64,000 nt of DNA, from the NCBI RefSeq assembly GCF_002934065.1, contig NZ_CP018049.1:3036501-3100500 (forward strand). The letters run 5' to 3'. Each line of letters starts with the position of its first letter. The first letter of the stretch is position 1. The DNA is from Pseudomonas orientalis (lineage in GTDB: Bacteria > Pseudomonadota > Gammaproteobacteria > Pseudomonadales > Pseudomonadaceae). The position numbers and the translations under genes are program-made. This document shows positions 8,559 through 17,023 of the stretch, in pieces. The notes beneath the pieces are model-generated. The model searched no databases. It had not been told where the DNA came from and worked only from the letters and a program-made list of their open reading frames with translations.

Positions 8559-9161
8559 TCAGTGCAGGCCGTCAAGGCCCTTTACATCTTCTACTTTCAG
8601 CCCGCCCAGGCGTGCATGCAGACGTCCACGCGTGGCGAAGGCCCAGATCACGACGAGCTCATCCGGCGAAGGGCCGTCGCCGAATGTCACCGAGAACGTG
8701 TCGTAGTGCGAGCGCACGTAAAGTGCATCCTTGTGCGCCAGCGGCACGTCGATGGTCGAACCCGGGCCGCCACGCTTGCCGGTGGACGGCACCCACGACT
8801 TGCCACCGCCCAGGGCAACGCGGATCGGGTCGGCGGCCGGGTTGGTGAGGAACGCGTTGCCGTGCTCGTACTCACCCGCGCTACCTACCAGGATAGCCTT
8901 GCCGTAGCTTTCGATCTTGCGGGCACCGGCCAGGGCCTGAATGCGCCGGCCGAACTCTTCGCCCAGCAACGGCGACGGCTCGATCAATTGCGCAAGGTCT
9001 TCACTGTAACGGCCGGCGTACGGGTTGGCGATCACGGCGGCCACGGCGTATTTGAACACCGGTTCGCCATCGGCCAACTGGCCACTTTCGTTAGCCAGGG
9101 TTTCTTCGACGAAGCTGTACCATTTGCGGATGTGATAGCTGGCGAAATTCGCGGTTTTCAT
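8559..9161 (-). CDS. Amino acid synthesis (AA_synth) family protein
   Basis: A 200-residue soluble protein that I assign to the AA_synth/DUF1185 family. Features are RKWYSFVEETLANESG at the start, a glycine-rich AVIANPYAGRY segment, LVGSAGEYEHGNAFL, and GGPGSTIDVPLAHKDALYVRSHYDT near the end (counted here as a feature, not quoted in full function). Family members have solved structures but no firmly established reaction; the family name is historical. The start has a good GAGGT site. It sits 15 bp after the VOC gene in a tight operon of degradative enzymes, so a catabolic role is more likely than biosynthesis. Confidence 0.75.
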   Translation of the reverse strand: MKTANFASYHIRKWYSFVEETLANESGQLADGEPVFKYAVAAVIANPYAGRYSEDLAQLIEPSPLLGEEFGRRIQALAGARKIESYGKAILVGSAGEYEHGNAFLTNPAADPIRVALGGGKSWVPSTGKRGGPGSTIDVPLAHKDALYVRSHYDTFSVTFGDGPSPDELVVIWAFATRGRLHARLGGLKVEDVKGLDGLH

Positions 9162-9176
9162 CAGGTGAACCTCAGT

Positions 9177-9635
9177 TCAAATCGGGTCAAGGGGATCAAG
9201 CGTGATGTTGCGACTCGGCGCGCGGGCGGCCTTGAAGCGGGCCTTGCCGCACGCATCGTCATGCTCGGTCTCGAGAAAGAATTCCATACGATTGCAATCG
9301 GGGTCGTTGAAATACAGGCCGTTGCCGATTTCATGATCGGTAATTTTCACCACCTCCACCCCCTTCTTCAGCAACATGCCGTAGAGCTGGCGCAAGGTGG
9401 TCATGTCACCTTCGATTTCCAATCCGTAGTGCTGCAGGCCCAGGCCGCCCTGGTGGGCGCCCGGTTCTGCACGAATCAAGGCGATGTCGTGATGCTTGGT
9501 GCCAAATGCCATCATGACCCAACTTTCGCCCCGGGCACTTTCGTGCATGCCCAGGATGTCGGCGTACCACAGTGCCGACACATCAGGATCACTCACAAAT
9601 AGCGATAAGTGAGTCCGAAGGATTTTGACTTTCAT
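9177..9635 (-). CDS. VOC family protein, extradiol-dioxygenase-like
   Basis: A protein of about 152 residues with the vicinal oxygen chelate fold pattern. The first beta-alpha-beta unit carries a metal-binding candidate His in LRTHLSLFVSD. The second unit has LGLQHYGLEI and then GNGLYFNDPDCNRMEFFLE, which holds the conserved C-terminal Glu. These positions suit a metal enzyme such as a single-domain dioxygenase, glyoxalase or ring-cleavage partner. The ATG at 9635 is chosen; a GTG one codon upstream is equally well placed behind GAGGT. It lies 11 bp after the BNR gene. With the flavin hydroxylase it is the best candidate for the ring-opening step. Confidence 0.8.
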   Translation of the reverse strand: MKVKILRTHLSLFVSDPDVSALWYADILGMHESARGESWVMMAFGTKHHDIALIRAEPGAHQGGLGLQHYGLEIEGDMTTLRQLYGMLLKKGVEVVKITDHEIGNGLYFNDPDCNRMEFFLETEHDDACGKARFKAARAPSRNITLDPLDPI

Positions 9636-9646
9636 CACTGATTACC

Positions 9647-10687
9647 TCAGTTCTTCTTGACGATGGATTGATGCCCGGCCTTGATCTGCGCCACGGCAGG
9701 CGTCCAGAGCACATCTGCGATCTCGCTGAATTCGCGCCAGTGCTTCTGCCAGCTATCGCCACCATTGTCGGAGGTGAACAAATGCCCATACTTGGTGCCC
9801 GCCACGATCTGGCGCGGGTTCGCCGGGTTGAAGGCAATCGCCCAGACGCAGGAGTTGGGTTGTTGCGGCAGGGGCAGCACGGTCCACGTGAGTGCAGCGT
9901 CACGGGATATCAGGATCTTGCTGGTGGTGCCTGGCGTACCATCGGAAATACTCAGGTACAGCTCGTTTTCCGTGCCCAGCGGCGCGTTCATGGCGCGCAG
10001 GTAATACAGTCCGAAGGCTTCGCGACCGACAATGCCGGTCCAGGTCAGCCCCTCGTCCAGGCTGCGGTAGACCGCATTGACGCAAACCACCACGATGACT
10101 TTCTCACCGTGATTGGGCAGTACCACAATGTTGTGGATGTCCGAGTTGTAGTCCCACAGCAGCCGGTCGTCGACGCGGGTCCAGCTGTCACCGCCGTCAC
10201 GGGAGTGAAACAGCCCACCCTCTTCCAGGCCGAACCACAGTTGGTTGCGGTCGGTGGGGTCATAGGCGAAGGCCAGCAAACGCGGGCGGCTGACGCCGTC
10301 GCAGAATTCCGGGATCTCCACCGGAGCGCGATCCCAGCTCAGGCCACCGTCCAGGGTGCGCCACAACACGGCACGCGACGGCGCGCCGGTGCCGACGAAA
10401 ATCCGCTGGGCGTCCTGTGGGTCGACCGCCACCTTCCACACGGTCTGCCCGTTGAACGGCGAATCGATGCGCTGCCAATGCCCGCCGGTGTCCTGGCTGA
10501 CACACAAGCCCACGTCGGTACCGGCGTAGATCCGCTCCGGGGTGTCGGGATGCACACTCAGGGACCGGGTGATCGCATCGAATTCGAGGTCCTGTCCCAG
10601 GCCCAGGCGGTGCCAGGTCTTGCCATCGTCGGCGCTGCGAATCACCGCTTGCCCGACAGTGGCGACCAAAAGGGTTCCGTTACTCAT
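9647..10687 (-). CDS. BNR/Asp-box repeat beta-propeller protein
   Basis: A 346-residue protein with repeated Asp-box motifs of the S-x-D-x-G-x-x-W type: SADDGKTW, TLDGGLSW, SRDGGDSW, SLDEGLTW, SRDAALTW and TSDNGGDSW. They are spaced as blades of a six- or seven-bladed propeller. Similar proteins are labelled glycosyl hydrolase or photosystem-II-stability-like, but Asp boxes are structural and do not prove a hydrolase. There is no signal peptide, so it probably acts in the cytoplasm. It lies between the SDR and VOC genes with gaps near 12 bp and is an integral part of the operon. Function unknown; a lactonase-like or scaffold role is possible. Confidence 0.75.
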   Translation of the reverse strand: MSNGTLLVATVGQAVIRSADDGKTWHRLGLGQDLEFDAITRSLSVHPDTPERIYAGTDVGLCVSQDTGGHWQRIDSPFNGQTVWKVAVDPQDAQRIFVGTGAPSRAVLWRTLDGGLSWDRAPVEIPEFCDGVSRPRLLAFAYDPTDRNQLWFGLEEGGLFHSRDGGDSWTRVDDRLLWDYNSDIHNIVVLPNHGEKVIVVVCVNAVYRSLDEGLTWTGIVGREAFGLYYLRAMNAPLGTENELYLSISDGTPGTTSKILISRDAALTWTVLPLPQQPNSCVWAIAFNPANPRQIVAGTKYGHLFTSDNGGDSWQKHWREFSEIADVLWTPAVAQIKAGHQSIVKKN

Positions 10688-10699
10688 CTCTGATACTCC

Positions 10700-11494
10700 T
10701 CAGATATAGATGCCACGGGTCAAACCACCGTCGATGCCGATGGACTCACCGGTTACCGCGCCGGCTTTGGGCGACGCCAGGAAGCCGATCAACCAACCCA
10801 TTTCAATCGGCGCCAGGGTGCGGCGAATCGGCGTTGCGTCGATGTAGGCCTGTTCAACCTGTTCCGCGGTCTTGCCCTGCTTGACCGCTTCGCGGTCGTA
10901 CAGCTCCTGGATATGCGGGGTATCCACCACGCCTGGGTGAATCAGGTTGACCGTGATGCCCGACGGGCCGAGCTGGTCGGACAGGGTTTTGGTCATGTGG
11001 GCGATCGCCAGGTTGCGCATGCCCGACAGCACTTTGCTGCTGCGCCCGGTAAGCCCGCCGATGTTGATGATGCGACCGAAGCCGGCCGCCTTCATGTGCG
11101 GGGTCACGGCCTTGGCGCAGCGGAAGTAGCCGATCACCTTGGTGTTGAGGTCCGACAGCAACTCATCGTCGCCAGCGTGTTCGATGTCATTGCGCACCAC
11201 GCCCGATGGCGCGGCAGCACCGTTGACCAGGATGTCGATACGGCCGAAATGCTTGTACGCCGCATCGACCATCTCGGACACGGCCTTCATGTCATTGGTG
11301 TCACAGAACAGCGGCAGCACTTCATTGCCGGTCTGTGCCGTGATCTCTTCGGCGGCCAGTTGCAGGAACGCCATGCGCCGCGCGCAGATCACCACCTTGC
11401 AGCCTTCCTCGGAGAGAAAGCGTGCGACTTCCTTGCCGATACCCATGCCACCACCGGTGACGATTGCCACGCGGCCTTTCAATTCCAGATCCAT
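10700..11494 (-). CDS. SDR family oxidoreductase
   Basis: A protein of about 264 residues of the classical short-chain dehydrogenase type. The cofactor motif is TGGGMGIG near the N terminus, with ICARR just after beta-2 suggesting NADP preference. NGAAAPSG replaces the NNAG element. The substrate-domain catalytic region is atypical: the usual S...YxxxK is not obvious, and the segment reads GRIINIGGLTGRSSKVLSGMRN, where the Tyr position looks altered. The C terminus GAVTGESIGIDGGLTRG is canonical. The SD AGAGGAA is best spaced to the ATG at 11494; the ATG at 11500 is too close. It probably oxidises or reduces an intermediate of the operon's pathway, unless the altered active site makes it inactive. 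Confidence 0.8.
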   Translation of the reverse strand: MDLELKGRVAIVTGGGMGIGKEVARFLSEEGCKVVICARRMAFLQLAAEEITAQTGNEVLPLFCDTNDMKAVSEMVDAAYKHFGRIDILVNGAAAPSGVVRNDIEHAGDDELLSDLNTKVIGYFRCAKAVTPHMKAAGFGRIINIGGLTGRSSKVLSGMRNLAIAHMTKTLSDQLGPSGITVNLIHPGVVDTPHIQELYDREAVKQGKTAEQVEQAYIDATPIRRTLAPIEMGWLIGFLASPKAGAVTGESIGIDGGLTRGIYI

Positions 11495-11521
11495 TGCCAT
11501 TTCCTCTTGTGATTATTCGAT

Positions 11522-13012
11522 TCAGGCCAGATCGACGAAGACGCTTTTGGTTTCGGTGTAGGCGTCAATCACGTTCTTGCCCATTTCCCGGCCCCAGCCG
11601 GACTGCTTGTAACCGCCGAACGGCGACGCCGGATCGACCACGTTCCAACAGTTGATCCACACCGAGCCGGCCTTGAGCTGCGCGGCCACGCGGTGCGCCG
11701 AACGCAGGTCACGGGTCCACAGGCCGGCAGCGAGGCCATAGGGCGAGTCGTTGGCGCGCAGCACCAGGTCGTCGATCTCGCTCCAGCTCATCACAGTCAG
11801 CACCGGGCCGAAGATTTCTTCGCGGGCCACGCAGGCCCGCTCGGCACGGTCCAGGAACACGCTGGGTTCAATGAAGTGACCGCGCTCAAGGTGCTCAGGA
11901 CGGCCACCGCCGCAGATCAGTTCGGCGCCCTCTTCCTGGCCCCGCTGCAGGTAGCCCTTGACCGTGTTCAACTGCCGCCCGGATACCAGCGGGCCCATGC
12001 TGTTGGCCGGGTCCAGGCCATTGCCGAGCACATAGGCGGCGGCATGGCGCTGCAGTTCTTCAAGCACCTGGTCGAGCACACTGTCGTGCACATACAGGCG
12101 CGAGCCGGCCGTACACACCTGGCCCTGGTTGTAGAAAATCCCGTCGGCCGCCCCCTTGGCGGCGCGTACGATGTCGGCGTCGGGCAGGATGATGTTCGGT
12201 GACTTGCCGCCCAGTTCCAGCGAAACTTTTTTCATGTTGCCGGTGGCCGCCTGGGCGATCAGCCGACCGACCTGGGTCGAGCCGGTAAAGGCGATCTTGT
12301 CCACGTCCGGGTGCTGTGCCAGCGGTGCGCCGGTGTCGGCGCCCAGGCCGGTGATCAGGTTGACCACGCCGGCGGGGAAACCGGCGGCCTCGATCAGTTG
12401 CACCAGGCGAATCGCCACCAACGGCGTCTGCTCGGCGGGCTTGAGCACCGCCACGCAACCGGTGGCCAGCGCCGGGCCGAGCTTCCATACGCACATGGTC
12501 AACGGGAAGTTCCACGGCACGATCAGCGCGCAGACACCGACCGGTTCACGCAACGTGTAGTTGAGCATCGGCGCGCCGCTGGCCGGCGATACGGGCAGCG
12601 TGCTGCCTTCGATCTTGCTGGGCCAGCCGGCGAAGTAGCGAATGATGTTGGCCGCGCTGGCCGCTTCACCCCGTGCGTTGGCGATCGGCTTGCCGTTCTC
12701 CAGGGTGATCAGTTGCGCCAGCTCCTCGCGGTGCTGGTCCAACAGATCGGCGAGGCGAAACAGCAACAGGCCGCGCTGCGCCGGTGACTGGAAGGCCCAG
12801 GCGCCGGTAAACGCTGCGCGGGCGGCCGCAACGGCGGCATTCACATCGCGCTCATCGCCTTGGGCGACTTCGGTCAGGGTCTGTTCAGTGGCCGGGTTTT
12901 CCACCGCAAAGCGGCGACCGCTGGCGGCGTCCTGCCAGGTACCGCCGATGAACAGGCGACCGGGCTGGTCCAGGAACGCCTGGACGGCAGGTAATAATGG
13001 GAGCTGGTTCAT
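11522..13012 (-). CDS. NAD(P)-dependent aldehyde dehydrogenase
   Basis: A 496-residue aldehyde dehydrogenase with the expected motifs: IVPWNFPLTM, FTGSTQVGR, catalytic Glu in LELGGKSPN, nucleophile Cys in FYNQGQVCTAGSRLYV, and EIFGPVLTV. The real start is the ATG at 13010-13012 before NQLPLLPAVQAFLD; the open frame upstream is the read-through of the neighbouring gene's antisense. The start lies 11 bp after the TPP-enzyme stop. The order decarboxylase then dehydrogenase is the classical way to turn a 2-oxoacid into the aldehyde and then the acid, as in mandelate or phenylpyruvate catabolism. It is the most typical pair of this operon. Confidence 0.9.
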   Translation of the reverse strand: MNQLPLLPAVQAFLDQPGRLFIGGTWQDAASGRRFAVENPATEQTLTEVAQGDERDVNAAVAAARAAFTGAWAFQSPAQRGLLLFRLADLLDQHREELAQLITLENGKPIANARGEAASAANIIRYFAGWPSKIEGSTLPVSPASGAPMLNYTLREPVGVCALIVPWNFPLTMCVWKLGPALATGCVAVLKPAEQTPLVAIRLVQLIEAAGFPAGVVNLITGLGADTGAPLAQHPDVDKIAFTGSTQVGRLIAQAATGNMKKVSLELGGKSPNIILPDADIVRAAKGAADGIFYNQGQVCTAGSRLYVHDSVLDQVLEELQRHAAAYVLGNGLDPANSMGPLVSGRQLNTVKGYLQRGQEEGAELICGGGRPEHLERGHFIEPSVFLDRAERACVAREEIFGPVLTVMSWSEIDDLVLRANDSPYGLAAGLWTRDLRSAHRVAAQLKAGSVWINCWNVVDPASPFGGYKQSGWGREMGKNVIDAYTETKSVFVDLA

Positions 13013-13023
13013 GGTCGACTCCT

Positions 13024-14565
13024 TCAAAGCGCCATTTCGATCAGGCAAGGCCCGGCATCGGCGGCGGCATTGGCCAGCGCCCGTTGCAGTTCGGCATTGG
13101 TGTGTACGGTGCAGGACGGCACGCCATAGCCTTTGGCCAGGGCCTTCCAGTCGATGCGCGGAGTGTCGAGCACGGTCAGCTTGAGCGACTGCGGGTCGAG
13201 CTCGGTCATGCCGAAACGGCGCAGTTCGTTCTGCAGGATTGCGTAGCGGTGGTTGGCGGCAATCAGGATTACCACCGGCAACTGCTCGCGGGCAATGCTC
13301 CACAGGGTCTGGATGGTGTACTGGGCGCTGCCGTCCGATTGCAGGCAGAACACCCGGTTGCCACGCTCAGCCAGGGCCGCGCCAAACCCCACCGGAATGC
13401 CCTGGCCGATCGCGCCACCGGTATTGGTCAATACACGGTGCCGCGCGGCACGGGCAGAGGCGGTGAAAAACGGATAGCCGCAGGTGCCGCCCTCGACCGA
13501 GACAATGCAGTCGTCCGGCAGCGCGGCGGCCAACACTTGCCCCACCGACTGCGGGCTCAACGCGGCCTCGCCCGGCGGCAGCTGGATGTCCTGCGGCGTC
13601 GGTATGTAGGCAGGCGCGTCCAGCGCATCGGCCAGCGCGGTCAGCGCCCCGGCCACATCGTCGCCCACTTCGGCCAGCGACAGCAGACGCTCACGCTCAG
13701 CCAGTCGCGACGGGATACCTTCGTAGCCGAAATAGCTGATGGGCTCCACGACACCGGCGCACACGACCTTGTCGTACTGCTCGAGGATCTCGATGGCCAC
13801 TTCCGGGAAGTACGGCAGGCGATCCAGGTCGGGCAAGCCACCCCCCCGGTAGCTCAGGCGCGGGAAGGTTTCGGCAAACATACGCACGCCGGGCAGTTGC
13901 GCCAGGCGCCCCGCCGCTTCCAGGCCGGCCACCGACAAGCCCTGGTCACCGACGATGAACACCAGGCGCTGGCCGTCGCGCAGGGCCTGGGCCACGCCTT
14001 CGATGCGGTCGCCGGCAAAGCGCCGCACCGGCGCACGCAGCGGGCTGAACTGGCCGTTGTGGGTCACGGTATTGGATTGCAGGTCCATGGGCAGGATCAA
14101 GCTGGCGATCTGGCCCTTGGCTTGCCAGGCGGCGCGCATGGCTTCCTGCAAGTCTTCGCCCACACCCGACGCGGTGCGCGAGGTGCGTACCCAGCTGGAC
14201 ACAGTACCGGCCAGGGCCTGGATGTCGCTGGCCAAAGGCGGATCGTAATTGACGTGCCATGACGCGTGGTCGCCAATCACATTGACGATGGGCGTGTTGG
14301 CGCGCCGTGCGTTATGCAGGTTGGCGATGCCGTTGGCAAAGCCAGGGCCCAGGTGCGTCAGGGTCATTGCCGGTTTGCCGGCGATACGGCCGTAACCGTC
14401 CGCAGCACCGGTACACACCCCTTCGAACAACGACAACACCGGCTTGAGGGCGGGTGCACTGGCCATCGCGGCCACCAGTGGAATCTCGGTGGTTCCCGGG
14501 TTGGCGAAGCAGTACTCGATACCGCTTGCCGCTGCCGCATTCACTATCAGTTGCGCACCATTCAT
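13024..14565 (-). CDS. Thiamine-diphosphate-dependent 2-oxoacid decarboxylase (acetolactate-synthase-like)
   Basis: A 513-residue ThDP enzyme of the acetolactate synthase/benzoylformate decarboxylase family. The N-terminal PYR domain has the activating Glu in YCFANPGTTEIPLVAAM, and the central domain follows. The C-terminal PP domain has TGGAIGQGIPVGFGAAL and the ThDP motif SDGSAQYTIQTLW with the Asn in AANHRYAIL. It is usually labelled acetolactate synthase large subunit. No small subunit is present, and the downstream aldehyde dehydrogenase argues for decarboxylation of an aryl or alkyl 2-oxoacid. The start is the ATG at 14563-14565 behind GAGAGGG. It is the first gene of the nine-gene leftward operon and lies under the promoter and palindrome at 14603-14668. 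Confidence 0.85.
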   Translation of the reverse strand: MNGAQLIVNAAAASGIEYCFANPGTTEIPLVAAMASAPALKPVLSLFEGVCTGAADGYGRIAGKPAMTLTHLGPGFANGIANLHNARRANTPIVNVIGDHASWHVNYDPPLASDIQALAGTVSSWVRTSRTASGVGEDLQEAMRAAWQAKGQIASLILPMDLQSNTVTHNGQFSPLRAPVRRFAGDRIEGVAQALRDGQRLVFIVGDQGLSVAGLEAAGRLAQLPGVRMFAETFPRLSYRGGGLPDLDRLPYFPEVAIEILEQYDKVVCAGVVEPISYFGYEGIPSRLAERERLLSLAEVGDDVAGALTALADALDAPAYIPTPQDIQLPPGEAALSPQSVGQVLAAALPDDCIVSVEGGTCGYPFFTASARAARHRVLTNTGGAIGQGIPVGFGAALAERGNRVFCLQSDGSAQYTIQTLWSIAREQLPVVILIAANHRYAILQNELRRFGMTELDPQSLKLTVLDTPRIDWKALAKGYGVPSCTVHTNAELQRALANAAADAGPCLIEMAL

Positions 14566-14602
14566 TGTCAGCCCTCTCACTTGAGCGTTTTCTTTGGTGA
14601 GA

Positions 14603-14631
14603 TTTATCACACACAAAACAGCACATGACAA
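14603..14631 (-). promoter_or_regulatory. Sigma-70-like promoter of the catabolic operon
   Basis: Read on the minus strand, TTGTCA (14626-14631) and GATAAA (14603-14608) are separated by exactly 17 nt and point at the decarboxylase gene 38 nt downstream of the -10. The -10 overlaps a TGAGATTTATC half-site (14599-14607) that matches the arms of the palindrome just upstream, so it is probably a regulated promoter. Confidence 0.55.
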
Positions 14632-14643
14632 GTATTTTTAATA

Positions 14644-14668
14644 ATAAATCTCTTATATTGAGATTTAT
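14644..14668. promoter_or_regulatory. Perfect 9-bp inverted repeat, candidate IclR operator
   Basis: ATAAATCTC (14644-14652) and GAGATTTAT (14660-14668) are exact inverse copies around a 7-bp AT centre. A third copy of the half-site, GAGATTTAT, lies at 14599-14607 over the -10 of the operon. The spacing between them and the location between the operon and an IclR gene suggest a regulator binding site. Assignment to the IclR protein at 14868 is inference. Confidence 0.6.
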
Positions 14669-14704
14669 GCGATATTTAAACCGAGATAAGTTAATGTGAT
14701 GACC

Positions 14705-14804
14705 TGTAGGAGCGAGCTTGCTCGCGAAAAACTCACAGGCACCGCGTTCCTTCAGGAGGCCCGCGTTATCGTTGACGTTTTTCGCGAGCAAGCTCGCTCC
14801 TACA
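14705..14804. repeat. REPIN, copy 2 (inverted relative to copy 1)
   Basis: A 100-bp element with the same terminal REP hairpins as 8444-8543. Its central part is the reverse complement of copy 1: CACAGG and GCGTTATCGTTGA here correspond to TCAACGATAACGC and CCTGTG there. It lies between the operator region and the IclR gene. Confidence 0.9.
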
Positions 14805-14867
14805 GTGGATCCGGGGCGTTTTCGCCTATAGTGCATACCCGCGTGCAACCCCTTCTCTAGGAACGAA

Positions 14868-15626
14868 ATGAGCAGTCTGAACAAGTTGTTGAGGGTCCTG
14901 GATCTGATCGGTCCACAGACGTTGAAGATCGACCCGGACACCATCGCCGAGCGCATGGGCCTGTCGCGTGCCACCGCGTACCGCTACGTCAAGGAGTTAT
15001 GCGACGCCGGGCTGCTGACGCGCGTGGACGCCGGCAACTATGGCCTGGGGCCGCGCGTGATCGAGCTGGACTGGATGATGCGCCAGTACGACCCCATCCT
15101 CCTCGCCGGGCGCGAACTGATGCATGAGCTGTCGGCGCAGACCGGCCTTGCGGTGTTCGCCAGCGTTTTCTATGACGGACGCATCATCAACACCTACATC
15201 GCCGAACCCACCGACACTTACCACTTCTCCTTCGGGCGCGGTCACCCGCTGCCGTTTTTTCGTGGCGCGCAATCCAAGGTATTGATCGCCTTTCAGAAAG
15301 GTCGTCGCCTGCAACGCCTGTTCGAAGAACACATGGCCGGCGATCCGGACAGTGCCTACGACTGGGCAAGCTTTGCCAAGGCCACAAAGAAGATTCGCAA
15401 GGACGGCTATTGCATGACCCACGATGAACTGAACCTGGGCCTGACCGGCATCGCGGCGCCGATCATCCAGCCGGATATCGACGAGGTGGTGGGCAGCCTG
15501 TCCGCTGTCGGCAGCACCCAGAGCTTCAAGCTGCTGCGCCAGGAAACCGTGATCGAGATGGTGATGGACACCACCCGGCGGATTGCCGAGAACATGCGCA
15601 ATCAGCCAGGCGCCGCCGCGTCCTGA
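14868..15626 (+). CDS. IclR family transcriptional regulator
   Basis: A 252-residue regulator. The N-terminal winged helix (about 1-65) has LLRVLDLIG, then the recognition region AERMGLSRATAYRYVKEL. The C-terminal effector domain (about 75-245) has ELMHELSAQTGLAVFASVFYDG and CMTHDELNLGLTGIAAPI, close to the IclR signature. IclR proteins sense small aromatic or organic acids and control adjacent degradation genes. It is divergent from the nine-gene operon; the palindrome at 14644-14668 is the best target. Start at the ATG following an AGGAA site. Confidence 0.9.
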   Translation: MSSLNKLLRVLDLIGPQTLKIDPDTIAERMGLSRATAYRYVKELCDAGLLTRVDAGNYGLGPRVIELDWMMRQYDPILLAGRELMHELSAQTGLAVFASVFYDGRIINTYIAEPTDTYHFSFGRGHPLPFFRGAQSKVLIAFQKGRRLQRLFEEHMAGDPDSAYDWASFAKATKKIRKDGYCMTHDELNLGLTGIAAPIIQPDIDEVVGSLSAVGSTQSFKLLRQETVIEMVMDTTRRIAENMRNQPGAAAS

Positions 15627-15652
15627 GGTCAAGACGCGACAGCCAGGGTGGA

Positions 15653-16975
15653 TCAGAACGGTACGGCGACAGTCACTTGGCTGTACACATTGGTGCCGTT
15701 GCCGACGGCCTGGTTGCCGCCCGTGGTGGAGTCCTGTTTCGGTTTGTAGAGACCGATCAGGGGCGTGATGATCAGGTGCGGGTTGACCGCCCACTCGGCG
15801 TACACGTCCAGCTCCCGCGCATCGAGGTTCAGTGCATTGCTTTTGCGCACGGTCTCGAAGGCGAAGTACAACGCGCCCAGGGTCAGGTTTTCCAGCGGCG
15901 TGGCCTTGAGGCCCACATGATGGATGCGGGTGTTGCTGTTGAACGGTCCGGAATAGTTGCCGCCGACTTCGCCTTGCAGCCAGGTGCCGTAGCCAGTGCT
16001 TTGGCCGGTGAACAGCGAATCCCATTTTTGTGAGTAGCGGGCGTAACGGTAGGTGACCTTGGGTGCCCAGGCGACATCGGCAAAGGTGTAACCGGCTTCG
16101 CCGTACCAGGCTTTTTCCGGCCCGCTGTCCTTGTCCTGCCAGGCGTATTCGAAGGCCAGGCTGACATTGGGCAGGCCCGCGTCGCCTTCGCCACGCACGC
16201 TGTAGATATTCATACCCTTGCGCTGGCGCTGAAAATCACTGGCCCAGCGATCGTTTACATCGATGCCATGCACCCAGGTCAACCCCAGGGTGCCGGGCTT
16301 GGTGGTGTAATCGAGGGTACCGGCGGCCACTTCGGTTTCGGCCTGGGCGCGGTTGTCGGATTTGAGCCACAACAGACTGCCATGCAGGCCGTCCTTGCCA
16401 CCCAAGCGCAGGAACGCGGTCTGATCGAACGCATGCCGCGCCGCCAGATAGTAGGCACCGCCCCGGTTCAGCGCGCCATCGGCCGGGCCCTTGCCCAGGT
16501 TCGGCCCGTCGTCGTTGATCAGGAAGCCTCTGCCGAGCTTGACCACCTGGCGCCCGCCGGAAATATCCACGCCGTCCTGGCCCAATGCCGGGAACAGGTC
16601 GCCTGAGCGCCACCCGAGGTAAGCGTCTTCGATTTTGGTGGTGCGTTCGGTGCCCAGGGTATTGCCGGCCGCGTCGCCGTCGCCCCAGGTGGCGGAGCTG
16701 AGCAGGGCGAACGCACCGTAGGCGGTGCCGTTGCCTGCCAGGGACTGGTCGCCGCTCAGGCCATATTTGATAAAGCCTTCACGCCAGGTTGAGCCGCCCG
16801 ACGTGCCGTTGTAGTTCTTGCGACTGTTGAACATTCCGAATACGGCAGTCATGTCTGCGTTGAGATGGCGGCTGTCATCGCTGTACAGCTCATAGGCCTG
16901 GGCCTGGCTGATGGCGCAGAGCGTCAAGCTGCATGCCAGCGTACCGCCGAGAAATAAAGTGGATGGGTAGCGCAT
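15653..16975 (-). CDS. Outer-membrane beta-barrel channel, alginate-export-like
   Basis: A 440-residue secreted protein. It has a Sec signal peptide (about 1-27, cleavage after AQA) and then alternating amphipathic strands rich in aromatic girdle residues. It ends in VAVPF; the terminal Phe is the usual outer-membrane barrel signal. Stretches such as HVGLKATPLENLTLGALYF and PHLIITPLIGLYKP resemble Pseudomonas alginate-export-type barrels more than OprD. The ATG at 16973-16975 is chosen; the open frame upstream contains no signal peptide. It follows the aldehyde dehydrogenase and permease genes, so it may let their substrate across the outer membrane. The ligand is unknown. Confidence 0.7.
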   Translation of the reverse strand: MRYPSTLFLGGTLACSLTLCAISQAQAYELYSDDSRHLNADMTAVFGMFNSRKNYNGTSGGSTWREGFIKYGLSGDQSLAGNGTAYGAFALLSSATWGDGDAAGNTLGTERTTKIEDAYLGWRSGDLFPALGQDGVDISGGRQVVKLGRGFLINDDGPNLGKGPADGALNRGGAYYLAARHAFDQTAFLRLGGKDGLHGSLLWLKSDNRAQAETEVAAGTLDYTTKPGTLGLTWVHGIDVNDRWASDFQRQRKGMNIYSVRGEGDAGLPNVSLAFEYAWQDKDSGPEKAWYGEAGYTFADVAWAPKVTYRYARYSQKWDSLFTGQSTGYGTWLQGEVGGNYSGPFNSNTRIHHVGLKATPLENLTLGALYFAFETVRKSNALNLDARELDVYAEWAVNPHLIITPLIGLYKPKQDSTTGGNQAVGNGTNVYSQVTVAVPF

Positions 16976-17023
16976 GATCGAAGCTCCTTGAAGCGCGTCG
17001 TTAAAGGCTGTCTCGGATAGTGG

